Positions 24,360-36,690 of a stretch of 64,000 nt of DNA are shown here, piece after piece. A program made the translations under genes and the position numbers. Source of the DNA: Aquilaria yunnanensis (lineage: Eukaryota; Streptophyta; Magnoliopsida; Malvales; Thymelaeaceae); contig CM077594.1 in assembly GCA_039654915.1 (NCBI GenBank), forward strand, positions 110,064,893 to 110,128,892. The letters run 5' to 3'. The notes beneath the pieces were generated by a model. It searched no databases and was not told the origin of the DNA. It worked only from the letters and a program-made list of their open reading frames with translations. Within the stretch, counting starts at the first letter, position 1. The number at the start of each line of letters is the position of its first letter.

Positions 24360-25230
24360 TGTCTGTAGTTTATAATATTTTATTCTGATTGATGGAGCCA
24401 CGCTGACGGCTATGGTTAGCTATCAAAGGGAGGGGTTTGCAACAGTTGTTAAATTAGGGACCAATTTATAATAGAAGCTATTGTTCATGGACTGCTAATA
24501 TCCAACTAAGTAACTATAGTCAACAGTAGAACGTTCTCCTCATGTGGAGCAAGGGTGCCATAATAATAATAAAAAAGAGTTGCATCATCGAAAAGTCAGG
24601 GACTCAAGGGTGTGGCAGCTGCAGTGTGGTGTGGAATTGTGGCCTAGGTGCGTTCGGGCTGGGGCCCGATTCGGCCTCCGATTTTATCACAATCGACCAT
24701 GGGATGGTCATTAGAACAGGCACCACCCGCTCACCCACCCTTTAAAATTAATAGAAGCAAGCATTAATTGCGGTATGAGAATTATAGGTGAAAAGAGGTC
24801 GAGCCTTTTTTTGGTAGCTCGAGCTTAAACTTAAATTGAGACTTTTTGAGCTAGGCTTTTTTAAGCTTAAGCCAAAAAATGGGTTGGAGTAAATTTGGGG
24901 CCAAACTCAAGCATTAAGGTATTCGGCCCTATGGGCTCGCAGGCGAATTAGGCTTGAGCCAAGTATTTCTCTTAAGATCCGTAACCCTTACAAGCTATAA
25001 CAGCCATAGGCCCATAGTCCCTGCCTCCTCCCAGCTAACCCTAAATGCTTGATCACAACGCAACCTTATCTTAGGCTTAGTTGACTGATCCTTAGCCGGC
25101 GGCCACCACTGTCCCACCAGCAATGCTAGCATTGCTCGACAGCCTTAAACCAAATCTATAGTTGGCACCACCAGATCACGATGACAATCAACGATGATGA
25201 CGATCGACACTCGAAACTTGGGTTATGATA
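24360..25230. other. Intergenic DNA, nothing recognised
   Basis: No gene recognised. 24780-24960 is rich in words such as gctcgagc and ttgagc, like degraded hAT or MULE subterminal DNA. Confidence 0.4.
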
Positions 25231-25232
25231 CC

Positions 25233-25345
25233 ATATTAAAGCATTCAACATAAAACCAATTAACTATAGGTGGAGATGCCTTATTACTATATAAATCCTT
25301 CACTAACCTTTTTTTATTTTTTTGCCATGTGGGATTTTCCCACTT
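25233..25345. repeat. Third fragment of the LTR-like repeat
   Basis: ATATTAAAGCATTCAACATA, then GGTGGAGATGCCTTATTACT and ATATAAATCC, matches the copies in 23195-23480. The preceding words ggttatgatacca resemble the reverse complement of an initiator-tRNA primer-binding site, which would fit a copia-type LTR border. Confidence 0.4.
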
Positions 25346-25519
25346 AATAATGTTGATGTTCAAGGATAAACAATAAATTGTAATATATTGTTGTTAGCAG
25401 CTAGTATTAAATTTGATGTTACAATAATTTATAATATCCAGGCAATGTCATCTCACCTGATGAGCTGCCTCCCTATTCCAATAGAAGTTTGTGATTTTTA
25501 GATGTTGAACATAGAAAGA

Positions 25520-26010
25520 TGGCTTGGTGCGGTCGGGCAAGGCTTTGCATGTCAAAGAGAGTAGGAGGCTTGGGATTTAGAGACTTTAATGCTTTCAATC
25601 TTATGCTTATAGATAAGCAAGCTTGGCGATTAACTCAAATGGAGTCAAGCTTGGTTTCCAGGATTTTCAAAGGCAAATATTTTCACATTTCATCGTTTCT
25701 GAGGGTGTCGGTCCTGAGCTCATGCTCAAAACATTTTTAAAGGACCACTGGTGGGTTGGGACATAATGAGAGCTAGAGGCTTTTAGCAAGTTGGAAAAGG
25801 GGTTAGCATCTCCATCTGGAGCGACAAGTGGTTACTAGGAAACAATTTGAAGTCGATCACTCAGCTTATCCTAAGTATAGAGCACTAGAAGGTAAGCAAT
25901 TTGATTAACCATGAAATGGTTCAGTAAGACTACAATATTATTGGCGTTTTCCTTCACCCTACTTATGTAGTGGCGGATAAGGCTATTCCTCTATCCCCTT
26001 AGTTCCTAAA
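25520..26010 (+). pseudogene. Remnant of a LINE (non-LTR retrotransposon) reverse transcriptase
   Basis: 25519-25740 translates to a stretch with VGGLGFRDFNAFNLMLIDKQ followed by AWRLTQMESSLVSRIFKGKY. This is the conserved block just after the reverse transcriptase domain in plant L1-type LINE proteins (pattern GGLGFRD...FN-x-ALL-x-KQ-x-WRL). Downstream, in changing frames and with stops, the similarity fades. It is a 5'-truncated, dead insertion. No target duplication or poly(A) tail was identified. Confidence 0.8.
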
Positions 26011-26029
26011 TGATATTCTTACTTGGGGC

Positions 26030-28930
26030 ATGACCGAAAATGGCACATTCTGTTACCACTCTGAGAGTTTAAATGCGGTGACAATATCAATGTGTCAACC
26101 TCCCAGGAGCTATGCATGTTCTGTAGGCCATCAAAACAATGCTCACTATATTACCCAAGTGGCCCTCTTGGTCTTTATGCAAATATATGTATATTGGTCA
26201 AACCATAATACACATATTTACATTTATGCACACTATGGCAGCTAAGAAGAAAAACACTAACACAATTCTTAGTCTTGGCTTCCACACATTAAGCAATCTT
26301 GTAAAGTTTTTAGTGACCAGCCACCACACCTGTAACTTCCACTAATAAACTGTATCATTCTAGCCACATAACCCCCTATTTTCTTTGCTCCATTATCAAG
26401 TAGAGACTTAGAGCAAACCAAGGAATTTTGTTTTACATCAATAGCCCACCTATGGACCAAGTTATGGATTTTTGAAGTTGGTTACAAAATTCTGACCAAA
26501 TGAACAGTAAATTAGCCAACTTTACAACGTCATATCTTTATCTATAGGGCTCTAAATCCAGAAATTCCAAATTTCAATTCAACCTCTGGATGTTTTCTAG
26601 ATGTGGTCACAATTTCATATCAAGATTGATTCTACACAGGGAGATATTAAATTGTATGTGCAGAGTCGAAATTCTGGTCACCTTATGACCATTTTGCCCA
26701 TACAAAATTTCTTAAAATGTATTCACTTCATTTCCTGATACAAAACCAATATAGGCAGTTCCATATATGCCTTATCCACATGGGAAACCATTTCCCTGAA
26801 TTTAGAATCTTTCCAACCCTTATTCATAAAAATTCCATCTAAACAGCCCATAAACACCATGTGGACAGCATTGTGCATACACTCCAAACTACACTCCAAT
26901 GATTCATATATCCTTCTCACACTACATGCACACCATACCCAGTTCATTTACATGCATTCATGCACTACATACATGCAAATAACTTAGTTAATATGTACAC
27001 TAAGCTTCTTGGAGAGCTCCACAAAGCACTAAGCACTCCAGAAACTTGAAGGGACCAGCTGCTGCGTAGGGTAGAAAGTACCATTACTAAAAATAGCTAC
27101 TGTGCTCCAAAAATCATGAAAATTTTCAGTTTATCACTACACATATGGAAGTTAATATACCTGAAATTTCACAGAGAAATTCAAACGAAAACTATTGATC
27201 TGAATGTTCTCTTTCAGGTACTCCTGAAATGGACAGAAAGGGGGTAAGTTTCTTGAATGAAACTTAGTAAGGGCTTATCAATAAAATCTTCAAACTCCAG
27301 CCATATACCTGAAATCCAAAGACACTAAAACACAAAAATACAGTACAAACACACAAATATACACATCCAAATGCACAAACAAACACAGCAACAAACATAT
27401 GAAATGCTGGCAGCAATAACACATTAGGATTAGTCCATAATCATTCAATTAAACATTAAGAACTCACTATGGCAACCCTCCTCAAGCTATTGCCTGGTCT
27501 TAGGAGGTCATTAGGTCTTAGTTAGTATTAACTTGGGCTCTAGAAACCCTGAATTTCACTGCCATAACAGAGCACCAAAGCTGTAGGGTTAAAACCCTTG
27601 GTGCAATTTCCCCCTTAACCTAAACTTGGTTCATCAAGCTCTTGGCTCTCTTCCAAGCTTAGGGTCTTAGGTTCATGGATGTTTGGGCATCTGTATTGAA
27701 CAATAAACAACCATGAAACCCAGATAAAACCCTTACCTTTTGCTGGAAATCCAATAAATCCTTTGTAAACCCAAAAACTAGGGGTTATTGCCTTCCTTGA
27801 TGCTTCGGTTGTTTTCTCTTTCTTTCTCTTGATTATTTGCAGTAAGATGGCTATGGTGGATGGTGGAAGAGGTTAAGGAAGAGTTCTTAGCTGCTGGAAA
27901 CCGAAATTTAGGAAAGATGCCAATGAAATGAAGATTTTTCTAGCTTTATTTCCTTATTTATCTTTAGTAATGGCATATTTGCAAATTTTGCAAACTTTAA
28001 GCCATACTTGGTCAATGTTTTTGCCGGCCATTTGGGATAAGAAAATGACATATTTTGGCATCTTCTAACCTTGGTCAAAAGTTATTTTCACCTTTAGAAA
28101 AATCTAGGACACCTAAGCACCTTAGTTGTCATCATGCCATAAATGGCAAACTTTACCTCTTTGAGCACTTTGGTCCCCAACAATATATTTAATTCCTTCC
28201 ATGTTCTTTCTTCATAATTCCATCCATATCCTTTCTTCATAATTCCATCCATGTCCTTTCCATAGCCATATTTACAAATTTGTGCAATTGAGTACCCAAT
28301 CTTTGTAACCTTACAATTTAGTCCATAGGTTACTTGAAAATCAGGCAATATAATAATGCTTTCTTAAGGACCAAGCTATCATTGTTTTTGTCACTTAAGG
28401 GAGTATATATTGAATACTTTACACTTCACAATTCATACACTATGGTGAAAATTAAAGCATATAAGTTTAAGTCCTTATGCTATAATTTTCCCATTTTGTG
28501 AAGGTGGTAACACATTCAAAATTAAATTCTCCTACTATGTGTTGTATACCATCCTGTTTGATCTAGGCCCTCTAATCAAATCTAATTTTAGGTCTTGGGT
28601 ATGGAGTCTTAGCTTACCCTTGAGAGCTCTATTGTTTTTGTGGTATGCCTACATATATGCATTGCCTACCAGGGAGAATCTTGTATTGATGGGGTTAAAG
28701 GTGCCTCATATGTGTCTAGTTATTTCACTGAATCAATCTAGTTTACATTCTCATGCGTGGAAGGAGGAGTTTCAGACTATATTTTCCAATAACTCTGAAT
28801 TGGCCATATGGTTTACAGTGTTTGGATGGTATATTGTTATTTGCATTTTTTACATGGTTAAATGACTAACTTTTCACATTGCCAACTTTTAATTCTCTTG
28901 TAAACCTTCATGAATATGCTAGTTCTTTGT
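26030..28930. other. Gene-free stretch, nothing firmly recognised
   Basis: AT-rich sequence with only short open frames. A short direct repeat of about 32 bp (TTCTTCATAATTCCATCCAT and neighbours) lies at 28208-28255. Its texture resembles LTR or internal retrotransposon DNA but no terminus or protein domain was found. Confidence 0.35.
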
Positions 28931-29019
28931 ATTGTTTTCTCATTTTGTAGATGGAGAAGAGCTTAAAACTGTGGAGTTGAGTTATAGAGGATTTGGGGAA
29001 AAAATGGCACAAAGGAATG

Positions 29020-29345
29020 TTAGAACCTCGGCTTCCAGAAGTGAGAGTCACAACCCTCATGCCCATAACACACTAGCAGCCAAAGCCTAGGCTTTTGAAA
29101 GTCAAGGTCATGGCTTTGAAGCATCAGAACACCAAAATCAAGATAGAGAAACTAGAGTTGCAGCCCTAAGAAGTGAAGGTCGCGGCTCCCAACACCTATG
29201 AATGCTAAAAGTATTCTAGACACCTCAGAGTAGTGGCTTTCAAAAGTGAGAGTTGTGCCCCCTAGCTGGCCTTGACACCAAAAATTCTAGATTTTTGTAC
29301 CAAAGCTACAGCTTCCAAAAGTGAAGGTCACGACTCCCGTTGACA
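29020..29345. repeat. Degenerate tandem repeat, about 60-75 bp, five units
   Basis: A core of the type GGCTTCCAAAAGTGAAGGTC followed by AC-GAC/TCCC recurs near 29031, 29091, 29160, 29233 and 29308 with divergent spacers. Such repeats occur in untranslated parts of plant LTR retrotransposons, so 28900-30640 may be the remains of one. No pol or gag coding was seen. Confidence 0.45.
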
Positions 29346-30644
29346 GTGACCTGACACTTTGTTTCTTGCTTTTCTTCTGTCTTTTTGTGTTTGGCTTGAT
29401 TAGATACAAGTTTGACTCACAAAATAGAGTTGAGACTTTACTTTGCAGAGTGTCTTTTTTCCCTCTATTGCTATCCTAAGGTTTGAACTTCTATTTTTTC
29501 ATTGTTACCTTTATCTTTCTCTCTTCAAGTTGAAGAAAAAGTGGTTAAAAATCTTAAGAAAATTAGCAAGAGTTTGAAGGAGCAAACAGAAGGACTTGGC
29601 TACTCCTACAACTTCTACCCTTTAACTAGGTTTTCTTTGTTTCTGTTTCTCAATTTGTTCATGTTTTTTTGTAGACTTTGTGTTTTTAGTTATGTTGAAA
29701 ATGGAGTAGACTTATTTTACTTCCTAAAGTTGTAACTACTTGATTTGGTTCACTAATGCTAATTTGAGGATTATTTCCATGAATTCTTTTGTTGCCTATT
29801 CAATTTTTCCTGTGTTTAGTTTTTGCTTATTGGAGTGTGGCCAAACTTTGACTTATTTTTATGGATTTAGTTAGTGCTTGGGAAAGTCTAGCTAAATTGG
29901 AAGAGGGAAAATTTGTAGTAATTCAAGCAAAGGTTAGGAGACTCTTCTAAATTACTAGGTAAGTTGAAAAGGGATTTGAAGGCTTAGAAGACCTTGAATA
30001 AATTGGTTAAGATGTGAATCCAACTAGTTGCTTAAGGAAGTAATGAACTCATTCTTAGAAAAGAGGTGTTCAAATTTTTGTTCCTTCATAACAAGTGGAA
30101 GAGAGTTTGGAAGTAGGCTTAATTAGCATAATTAACCGTTCAAGTAGTGAAAACTCTACGGAGTGTTTTTCAACCTTGGTTCATCACTTCATCCTTAGTT
30201 TGTCTTATATTTTGGTGAGTTTCATTAACTTGTTTAGCTTTACTAGTTAGTTAGCCTTTCGAATTGACCATCACTTAGTTAATTTCTTATTTTTTTACTG
30301 TCTAGCTAAAATTTGGCTCAAGTGTTGTGGTAACTAATTAAGAATTTCACTAAGCATATCTTTGTAGGAACAATCCTAACTTGCCACTACTACATTTGCA
30401 CATTGTGCATTTGTGAGTAGTGATTGGTTTTGATTTTAAAGCTTTCACACATACAACATATATTTGGTATAACATGAATAGGGTGATATGTGAGGATCTT
30501 TGTCAACTTTCGAAACAAACGCCCGAGCAATTGCTTCTTAGATTGAGAGTTGGAACTCATTTGGAGCACCATGTCCCTGGCCTCCCCATAAAGTAAGCTG
30601 TGCCCCTGAAGAGTGGAAAGCACTAGATGAGAGCACCTTCAAGA

Positions 30645-30744
30645 TTAATGTTATTTTTTATATTCAATTATTTGATATTTTATAGTAATATTTAATGCAT
30701 ATTAGTATATCTGGTATGGTTTAGTTTGCGCCTGCTGTATATGT
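30645..30744. repeat. Left part of a duplicated block from downstream of the RALF-like gene
   Basis: CAATTATTTGATATTTTATA and the following bases to about 30738 match 23640-23710, the DNA just beyond the 3' end of the RALF-like gene. The rest of the block resumes at 36465, so the copy was split by later insertions. Confidence 0.6.
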
Positions 30745-32341
30745 ACATATATGGGCAGATTACACTCGATACCCTTAACCTTTAATTGTTGTTTCCCTTC
30801 TAATACTAACCTTCACTTTACTTGTAACATATCTCTAACATCAATAAAATATTTCATTTTTGCCCCTTTTTTGGATGGAAATCATTATCTCTGATGAAAA
30901 AAGCCACGCAAGTAGATTAATAAAGGGAGAAAATGCTTGTTTTAACCCCTGTAAAAATCCTCTTTGCCAAAAAAGCCTTAAAACTTTTAAATGTAACAAA
31001 AATTCATGTCAACCTTTCCTATCTCTCCTTTCTCTCCGGTGGCCCTATCTCCAGCCTAGGGCTGAAAATGGGCCGGGCCGAGCCCGAGCTCGCCAAGCTC
31101 GAGCTCAGCCTTATCACGATTCGGCACTACTCGGGCTCGAGCTCGAGTTGCTCGAGCCCCGTTTTTTGGGCTCGAGCTCGGCTCGAAAATGCTCGAGGCT
31201 CGAATACAGGCTCATGTGGCCTGTCACCTTTTTGTCCACGATGCTAACTTGGGCATATGGACGCACTTTTGTAGTGCAGAGGAACCGTTTTGATCAACTC
31301 AGACTGTAGATTTGGGCAATTACAAACTCCAAGTAAGCCAGCATCATTTATTCATAACCCGATTGAAAAAAAACACTAAATGTGTAATGAATATTGCAAG
31401 AAGTACACACACTTTGGGAATTATCCAGAATACACCTTATTCTACATATGTACTCTTCTATGGTATCTACAGAAGTTAAGATGTGCAACAATAGGCATCC
31501 CAAAGTTGAAAGACATTACCATCAGGTCCCCTTGCCATCAAAAAGAAGAATATATTGTTCAGTTTCTCCATCTTCTTAGCCTCCTGTACTTGATCGGTCT
31601 TGAATTTGAGACACTGGAATCAAGCAAAAATGACAGAAAGGTTTATATATATATGGATAATATTTATAGATTAAAATAGAGCAAACAAAGCCACACTCAC
31701 ATTCGGCAGAAGCAACATAGAGAACTAGCACCGCAAAGCCATGAAAGCAGATCAAATAATAACATCAAAATCCAATTACATCCAAACATGGGGAAATCCT
31801 GAGCAAAAGAAGATCGAGAAAGAGAATGTACAAAACAGTTGTGCTATGGGCATTGAACATATAACATTATTACATCCGCCAACCTTTCAACATTGTACCC
31901 AATCCAGTAACCCAATAAAAAGGCCATGAGTCAGATGTAAACTATACTTTCTGTTATCTTCGTTTAGATGAATGAAATGAGTTCTTAAACTTTCTGCCAT
32001 AATATCATTCCTTAAATCTTTATTATTGCTTCAATCAACATAAAGTTTCATCCGCTTCAGTTTTATTGTTCAGTTGTCCAACTGCAAGGATTTTAATTGT
32101 CAAAGAGAATGAGAAAATAAGCAAAATTAAAATTCATGCATACAGTGGCTGTGACAAACATAACAATTCACATGTAAAGACCCTAAGAAAAATACTTGCA
32201 TTTCATTACAGAGAAAATTCTATAACATAAAGTTCAGAAAAAAAAAACACTAAGATCAAGAAAATGGAAATGGAAAGGCTTTCCATTAAAACCCTAATCA
32301 AACACACATTCTAAGAGGTGTACACAAAAGGAAATTCATAC

Positions 32342-32379
32342 CTTTGAGTGCAACAACATCCTCTCATCAAAACCTACAG
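32342..32379 (-). pseudogene. Possible captured exon of a class II histone deacetylase
   Basis: A 38-bp segment bordered by a splice acceptor (CCACAG) and donor (GTATGA) reads VGFDERMLLHSK. This resembles the start of the deacetylase domain in plant HDA5/HDA18-type proteins (pattern V-G-x-x-x-DERM). The exon is very short, so the identification is weak. It lies on the same strand as the ABC1K9-like exons, inside the hAT element. Confidence 0.35.
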
Positions 32380-33939
32380 CTGTGGAATTTTCAGCAGTTG
32401 ATAGCGCATGCAGAAAAACTATACAAATAGAAAGAAATAGTCAAAACCGAGAGGGGAAACCATGAACTCTACACTGATTTAATTCCTGATTTTCTTTCAT
32501 CGACAAGATAAAGAAGGAAAAACATCTCACTTACAGCAAAATTGAGTACTAGGTGGAGAGTCAAATAAGATCCGAGGAGGAGGGAAGGCAAGCCTGCAAG
32601 AAAAGAGAACAAACAAGCCAAATAAGAGAACAAGCAAGAAAAGATCATCACGAACACAGACATTCTTGGTGCATATGACCTGCTGGATCCCTCAATCCTT
32701 ATGATTTGACTGTAATTTAAGTAATAGCAGATAAAAATGCATCACTTATCTCTTTACAATACAGTCCCTCTGAATGAATCTTCTCAAGGAAAATCAGAAG
32801 AAAAATCTACCTTGAATCTTCTCCAGACGTTAAATGCAACTCAACATGTCTGATGGTTCTGTAAAAAATGCAGTAAATAATGCAATCAGAATTGCAGTAA
32901 ATAATGCAATCAGAATTTAAGGCCACTTACCCAAAGTTATAAACTATATTATTAATCAAATTAGTCCCGCTTCTGTGGTCAACAATGGGCCTGAAACACT
33001 CATCCATTACAGACAATACAACAGCCAGCTTGGAATTGCATACAACCTCTCAAGATGTTTCATCACCAAGTGATGCATATGTCTAGAGTTCAGTTACAAC
33101 TTACAATGAACTTAACAGTAATAACATTGGAAGACCAAGTAGCAGCAAAATGCATAAATAGAGCACAACAAGACTTCTAAATTCCAATAGTACTGTAGTA
33201 GCAAAAACGCATCAACAAGACAACAAGTAGCAGAACTCATAAATAATACTTCCAAGTTCCAAGACAACAAGCAACAAAAGGCAACTAGCAGCAGTAGCAA
33301 TAACACTTCCAAGCTTCCAGCAGTAGAATAGAAAAACGCAACAATAATACTTCCAGCCCCAGGCTTCCAGCAGTAGAATAGAACAGAAAAACGCAGCAAG
33401 TTAAGAAAAATGCAGAGACAGAAATTCATAACTCAATAGCAGAAGCCAAATAGATTTATTTCCTCAAAAGCCTCGTGCCCATTGCCCCACCAGTTAAGAT
33501 GAAAAGGATTATAAACAACTACAAGCGGGTAAAGTTTGAGAGCGGGAACAACAAAAAGAAAATCATCGTCTCTCAGAGCTCTAGGCCAAAATAGATCTAT
33601 TCCCTTGAAATCTTCATGTTGATGTCCAACCAGTGAGGGTACAAAGAATCTTTAGCAACAACGAGTATTGTTTAGCATGCTGTTACATCTTGATTATACA
33701 AGCAGTTTTTAATGTTTGAAGCAATAACCAAAGAAGGGTGAGTTCAATGAAGAAACCTTAAATTCTTACATGGTTTACAAGAGTTTTTAAAATAAAATTA
33801 AGCAATGACAAGGCTAAATTAAACAAAAAAATATCAAAAATATTGATTGGATGATTAAAAAAAAAAAAAGAAAAACAATTGAACAAGTTGATCATATTCG
33901 CAAAAGATGGGACAATATAAACAAATGAAGGCCAAGTAC

Positions 33940-34326
33940 CTGTGCCACATCAGCTAGCCATTCTCCACCAACTGCAACAACGGCTTGAATACCCTGTGCT
34001 AGCCTAATAGCACCTCTTGGACCTGTGTTTATCGATGTCTGGATAATATCCTCCACCAGATTCGGCAACTTGTCAATACTAGCTGGCACAAAAAGAGTGA
34101 AAAGGTACAAGATTATGGTAAAAGATTAACAAAAATCAGATAAATATTTTTAGTTTCACTTGATTAAACATAAGTATAGAATTTGAGTATAGAAAATCAG
34201 GCAAACCTCCAGTAAAAAATACCTTAAGAGATGAAAAAACAAGAGGACGAACTGTGAATGGCAGGCGTCTTGGACTCTTGGTCCTCCAGCAAGGATATGC
34301 TTCCTCACAGATTACATCTGATCCAT
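33940..34326 (-). pseudogene. Captured exons of an ABC1K9-like (AarF/UbiB) atypical kinase gene
   Basis: Two exons, 34207-34326 and 33940-34082, are bordered by good acceptors (TCCTACAG and GTGCCAG) and GT donors and join in frame. The second reads SIDKLPNLVEDIIQTSINTG, then PRGAIRLAQGIQAVVAVGGE and WLADV. This matches what I remember of the N-terminal part of Arabidopsis ABC1K9 (At5g05200), a chloroplast plastoglobule protein of the ABC1 family. The kinase domain is absent. A preceding GC-rich open frame (34376-34567) with a donor at GCCTTG|GTAATT could be a transit-peptide exon. Because splice sites are intact, the element could make a short chimeric transcript; a full kinase is impossible. 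Confidence 0.6.
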
Positions 34327-35726
34327 CTGTAGGAAAGAAAAAGTAGGTGTACAGCACCTGTAAGTGACCACAAAATTACAGGAACGTCGGAGACTCGGAG
34401 GCGAGACGGAATCCGAATGAGCGAAGGTGAGGGACAGGAATTACCAAGGCGCCGCCGAAGGGAGTAGCCGACGCCGTCGGGCGACTCGCGCCCAGTAAAT
34501 GACTGGGACTGGGTGCCGGTGGGGAGTGAGGGCAGCAGCCAGCAGGGGAGAGCCGGGACGGGGTCACGGGAGTCGGAACTCGGGAGACCGCCGGACGATA
34601 CGACTGGCTCTGGAGGTGGAGGCCTGGAGGTAGAGAGTGGAGATCGAGATTCGAGACTGGCTCTGGAGGTGGAGGGCGAGAATGGAGATCGTCGTCGAGA
34701 CTCGAGAGGCCGAGAGAGGGACGCGTCTGGACTCTGGGGCTAAGTGACCTAAGTCGCTAAGGGGAAGGGGCCGAAGAGAGAGGGCCAGAGGGGTGGACTC
34801 CTGGGAGTCTGGGACTAAGGGCGGGGAAGGCCCAAGAAGCTAAAAATCGAGCCTATTAAGCTCGAGGGCCTAAAGGGCCGAGTATTTGTGGGCTCGAGCT
34901 CGGCTCGAAAATAATTCGAGCCCAATTTTCGGCTCGAGCTCGAGCTCGAGCTCGAAAATACCCGACTCGAAAATCTTTTACTCGAGCTCGAGCTCGAGCT
35001 ACCCGAATAAAGCCCGGCCCATTTTCAGCCCTACTCCAGCCTCCCTTTACACCCTGTCCTCCTATTTGCAGCCTGCGATTCGGCTCCCTCTTGATTTGGC
35101 TTCCCTTTTTACCACTACTCACCCGTCAATTCACCCATCCTAGCTTCCTCTCCCCCATCCCTTCTTGTGATTCGGCTTCCTTTCAATTTGGTGCCAACGG
35201 GTAAGGGCAATTTGGCAGCGAGTAAACAACAATGATTCGGTGGTGAATGCAAAAGGGCCAGGAGGCGTGGCTCAAGATCGAGCTCAATTTCGTCACAAAA
35301 GGGAAGCTCGATTTGCAAAAGAGAAGCCAATTAATCACACTCATCGTGAAGAAGAGGCCGGAAATGAATGAGAGATAGGAGGGGTTCACCGAAGAGGGAG
35401 GCCACCAAGATGGGGATACCGGTGAGGGAGAAAAGGTAGGAGAGGGTTGGCCAGAGAAAGTTTTAAGGCTTTTTGTTATATTTAAAAACTTTAAGATTTT
35501 TTTGGCAAAAGAGTTTTTATAGGGGTTAAAATAAACATTTTCCCTTATAGTAATCTGTTGGCATAACTTTTTTCGTTTGAGAAAACGATTTCCATCCAAA
35601 AAGAGAGCTAAAATGAAACGTTTTATTGAGGTTAAGAATATGTTACGAACAAAGTGAAGGTTAGAGTTAGAAGTGAAACAACAATTAAAGGTTGGGGTAG
35701 CAGGTTCAATTTAGCCACATATATAT

Positions 35727-36183
35727 ATATGAAATAGCACAAAGGGGCTGAAGAGTCTTTCCTGGTGATTTTCTCAGAGTCTGGGGGTCAGCTCTTTGCT
35801 AACCAACCTCCTGCCAAGTATTTATTTCCTGGTATTTATAGGAGTACCTAGCCCGTTCAGATCGCGACACGTGTTCGGTCGGATGTTCCCTGAGTTTCTG
35901 GGCGTAGGGGACAGATAGCTGGTAGCAGGTTGCCTTGAGCTTTGTGCTGAGATGGGCCATGATGTGATTTTGATGGCGTCAGCGTGTCAGAGCGCCTTTT
36001 GAGGCGGCTTATGACGTCTGTGAAAGGACGTGTCAGAGGCTTCCTTAAATACTTCCTTAAATGCTTTTGCCGTACTCCCGAGGTCCCTGGGCGAGGTCGT
36101 CCTTTGGTACGGACGGTGCCTCTTCGGGAAACACGCCCTCAGTTCGGGGGTACCTAGCTTCAGGGAGTTCCGCCTTCGGGGAG

Positions 36184-36185
<2 letters not shown>
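35727..36185. repeat. Retrotransposon LTR fragment
   Basis: The sequence (GTCTGGGGGTCAGCTCTTTG ... CAAGTATTTATTTCCTGGTA, later GATCGCGACACGTG) has the GC-richer composition and TATTTATAG-type core of a plant LTR, unlike its surroundings. It ends in an (AT)n tract and has no partner LTR in the window. Class not determined. Confidence 0.4.

Positions 36186-36235
<50 letters not shown>
36186..36235. repeat. (AT)n microsatellite
   Basis: About 25 uninterrupted AT dinucleotides. Confidence 0.95.
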
Positions 36236-36238
<3 letters not shown>

Positions 36239-36464
36239 AACACTTGAATTTGAAAGAACGGTAATTAAGTTAAGCCACAATTAATTTAGCATGTCTTGCC
36301 GTATGTCACCAACCCCTAATTCCTTATTTTATTGGAATTGTATAATACTAGTATCTTTTTTTCTTCACTTGTGGTCAATCATTCACCCAGGTCCAGATGA
36401 GATGTGGGAACAAAAATCAAAATAATAAAAGAAAAAACAGAGAAATTATTGCGGCCTGCAGGCT

Positions 36465-36690
36465 GCCTGCGCTTTGAAATTTCATTATCAGCTTATTGGT
36501 GAATCATACAGTTCAGCCCAAAATCGGAACGAGAAATCAACAGTATGTAATTTAATCAAGTCAAAGAAAATGATCGTGAAACATGAAACAAACAACAAAT
36601 TAAAGCAGCTGCACTAGGACTAGCTCGCACGCATGCATACAGGTGAAGACCGACAGACTACCGGCCGCAACCGTGGTTGTAAACGCCACA
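36465..36690 (-). pseudogene. Truncated copy of the 3' end of the RALF-like gene
   Basis: This stretch is clearly homologous to 23718-23920: shared runs include GAAACATGAAACAAACAACA and AATTAAAGCAGCTG. It contains the 3' untranslated region and the last nine codons plus stop (reading GVYNHGCGR against GAYNRGCRR), then similarity stops at about 36690. The rest of the coding sequence is absent, so it cannot make the peptide. The other half of the duplicated block lies at 30645-30744, separated by the MULE, the hAT element and an LTR fragment. Confidence 0.8.

Larger units (their letters stand above)
31057..35033. mobile_element. hAT element carrying host gene fragments (Pack-hAT)
   Basis: The termini are perfect inverted repeats: TAGGGCTGAAAATGGGCCGG at the left and its reverse complement at the right. 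They are flanked by a perfect 8-bp target duplication CTCCAGCC (31049-31056 and 35034-35041), diagnostic of hAT transposition. Both subterminal regions (31065-31200 and 34855-35010) are packed with CGAGCT words, as in transposase-binding regions. The 4-kb interior has no transposase. On its minus strand it holds spliced pieces of at least one host gene (33940-34326, ABC1K9-like) and perhaps a second (32342-32379). A GC-rich stretch at 34376-34740 may be the captured first exon and promoter. Confidence 0.85.
30754..35716. mobile_element. Mutator-like (MULE) non-autonomous element with long terminal inverted repeats
   Basis: The two ends are inverted copies over about 280 bp: 30754-31040 (GGCAGATTACACTCGATACC ... 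CCTTTAATTGTTGTTTC) pairs with 35500-35716 read in reverse. The shared stretch includes AACCTTCACTTT, CATTTT and TTTTGGATGGAAATC. The flanks are acatatatg (30745-30753) and acatatata (35717-35725), an 8-of-9 match to a 9-bp target duplication, typical of MULEs. The element lies in the duplicated RALF 3' block and is itself interrupted by a hAT element (31057-35033). No transposase was found. Exact ends are hard to fix next to AT repeats. Confidence 0.65.

Noticed and set aside
30860..31309. 149-residue plus-strand frame
   Set aside because: It spans the MULE inverted repeat and the hAT border, so it is a chance fusion of two transposon ends.
33112..33429. 105-residue minus-strand open frame inside the hAT element
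   Set aside because: Leucine/cysteine/phenylalanine-rich translation of imperfect short repeats (AGCAGTAG, CTTCCAAG); no domain or splice context.
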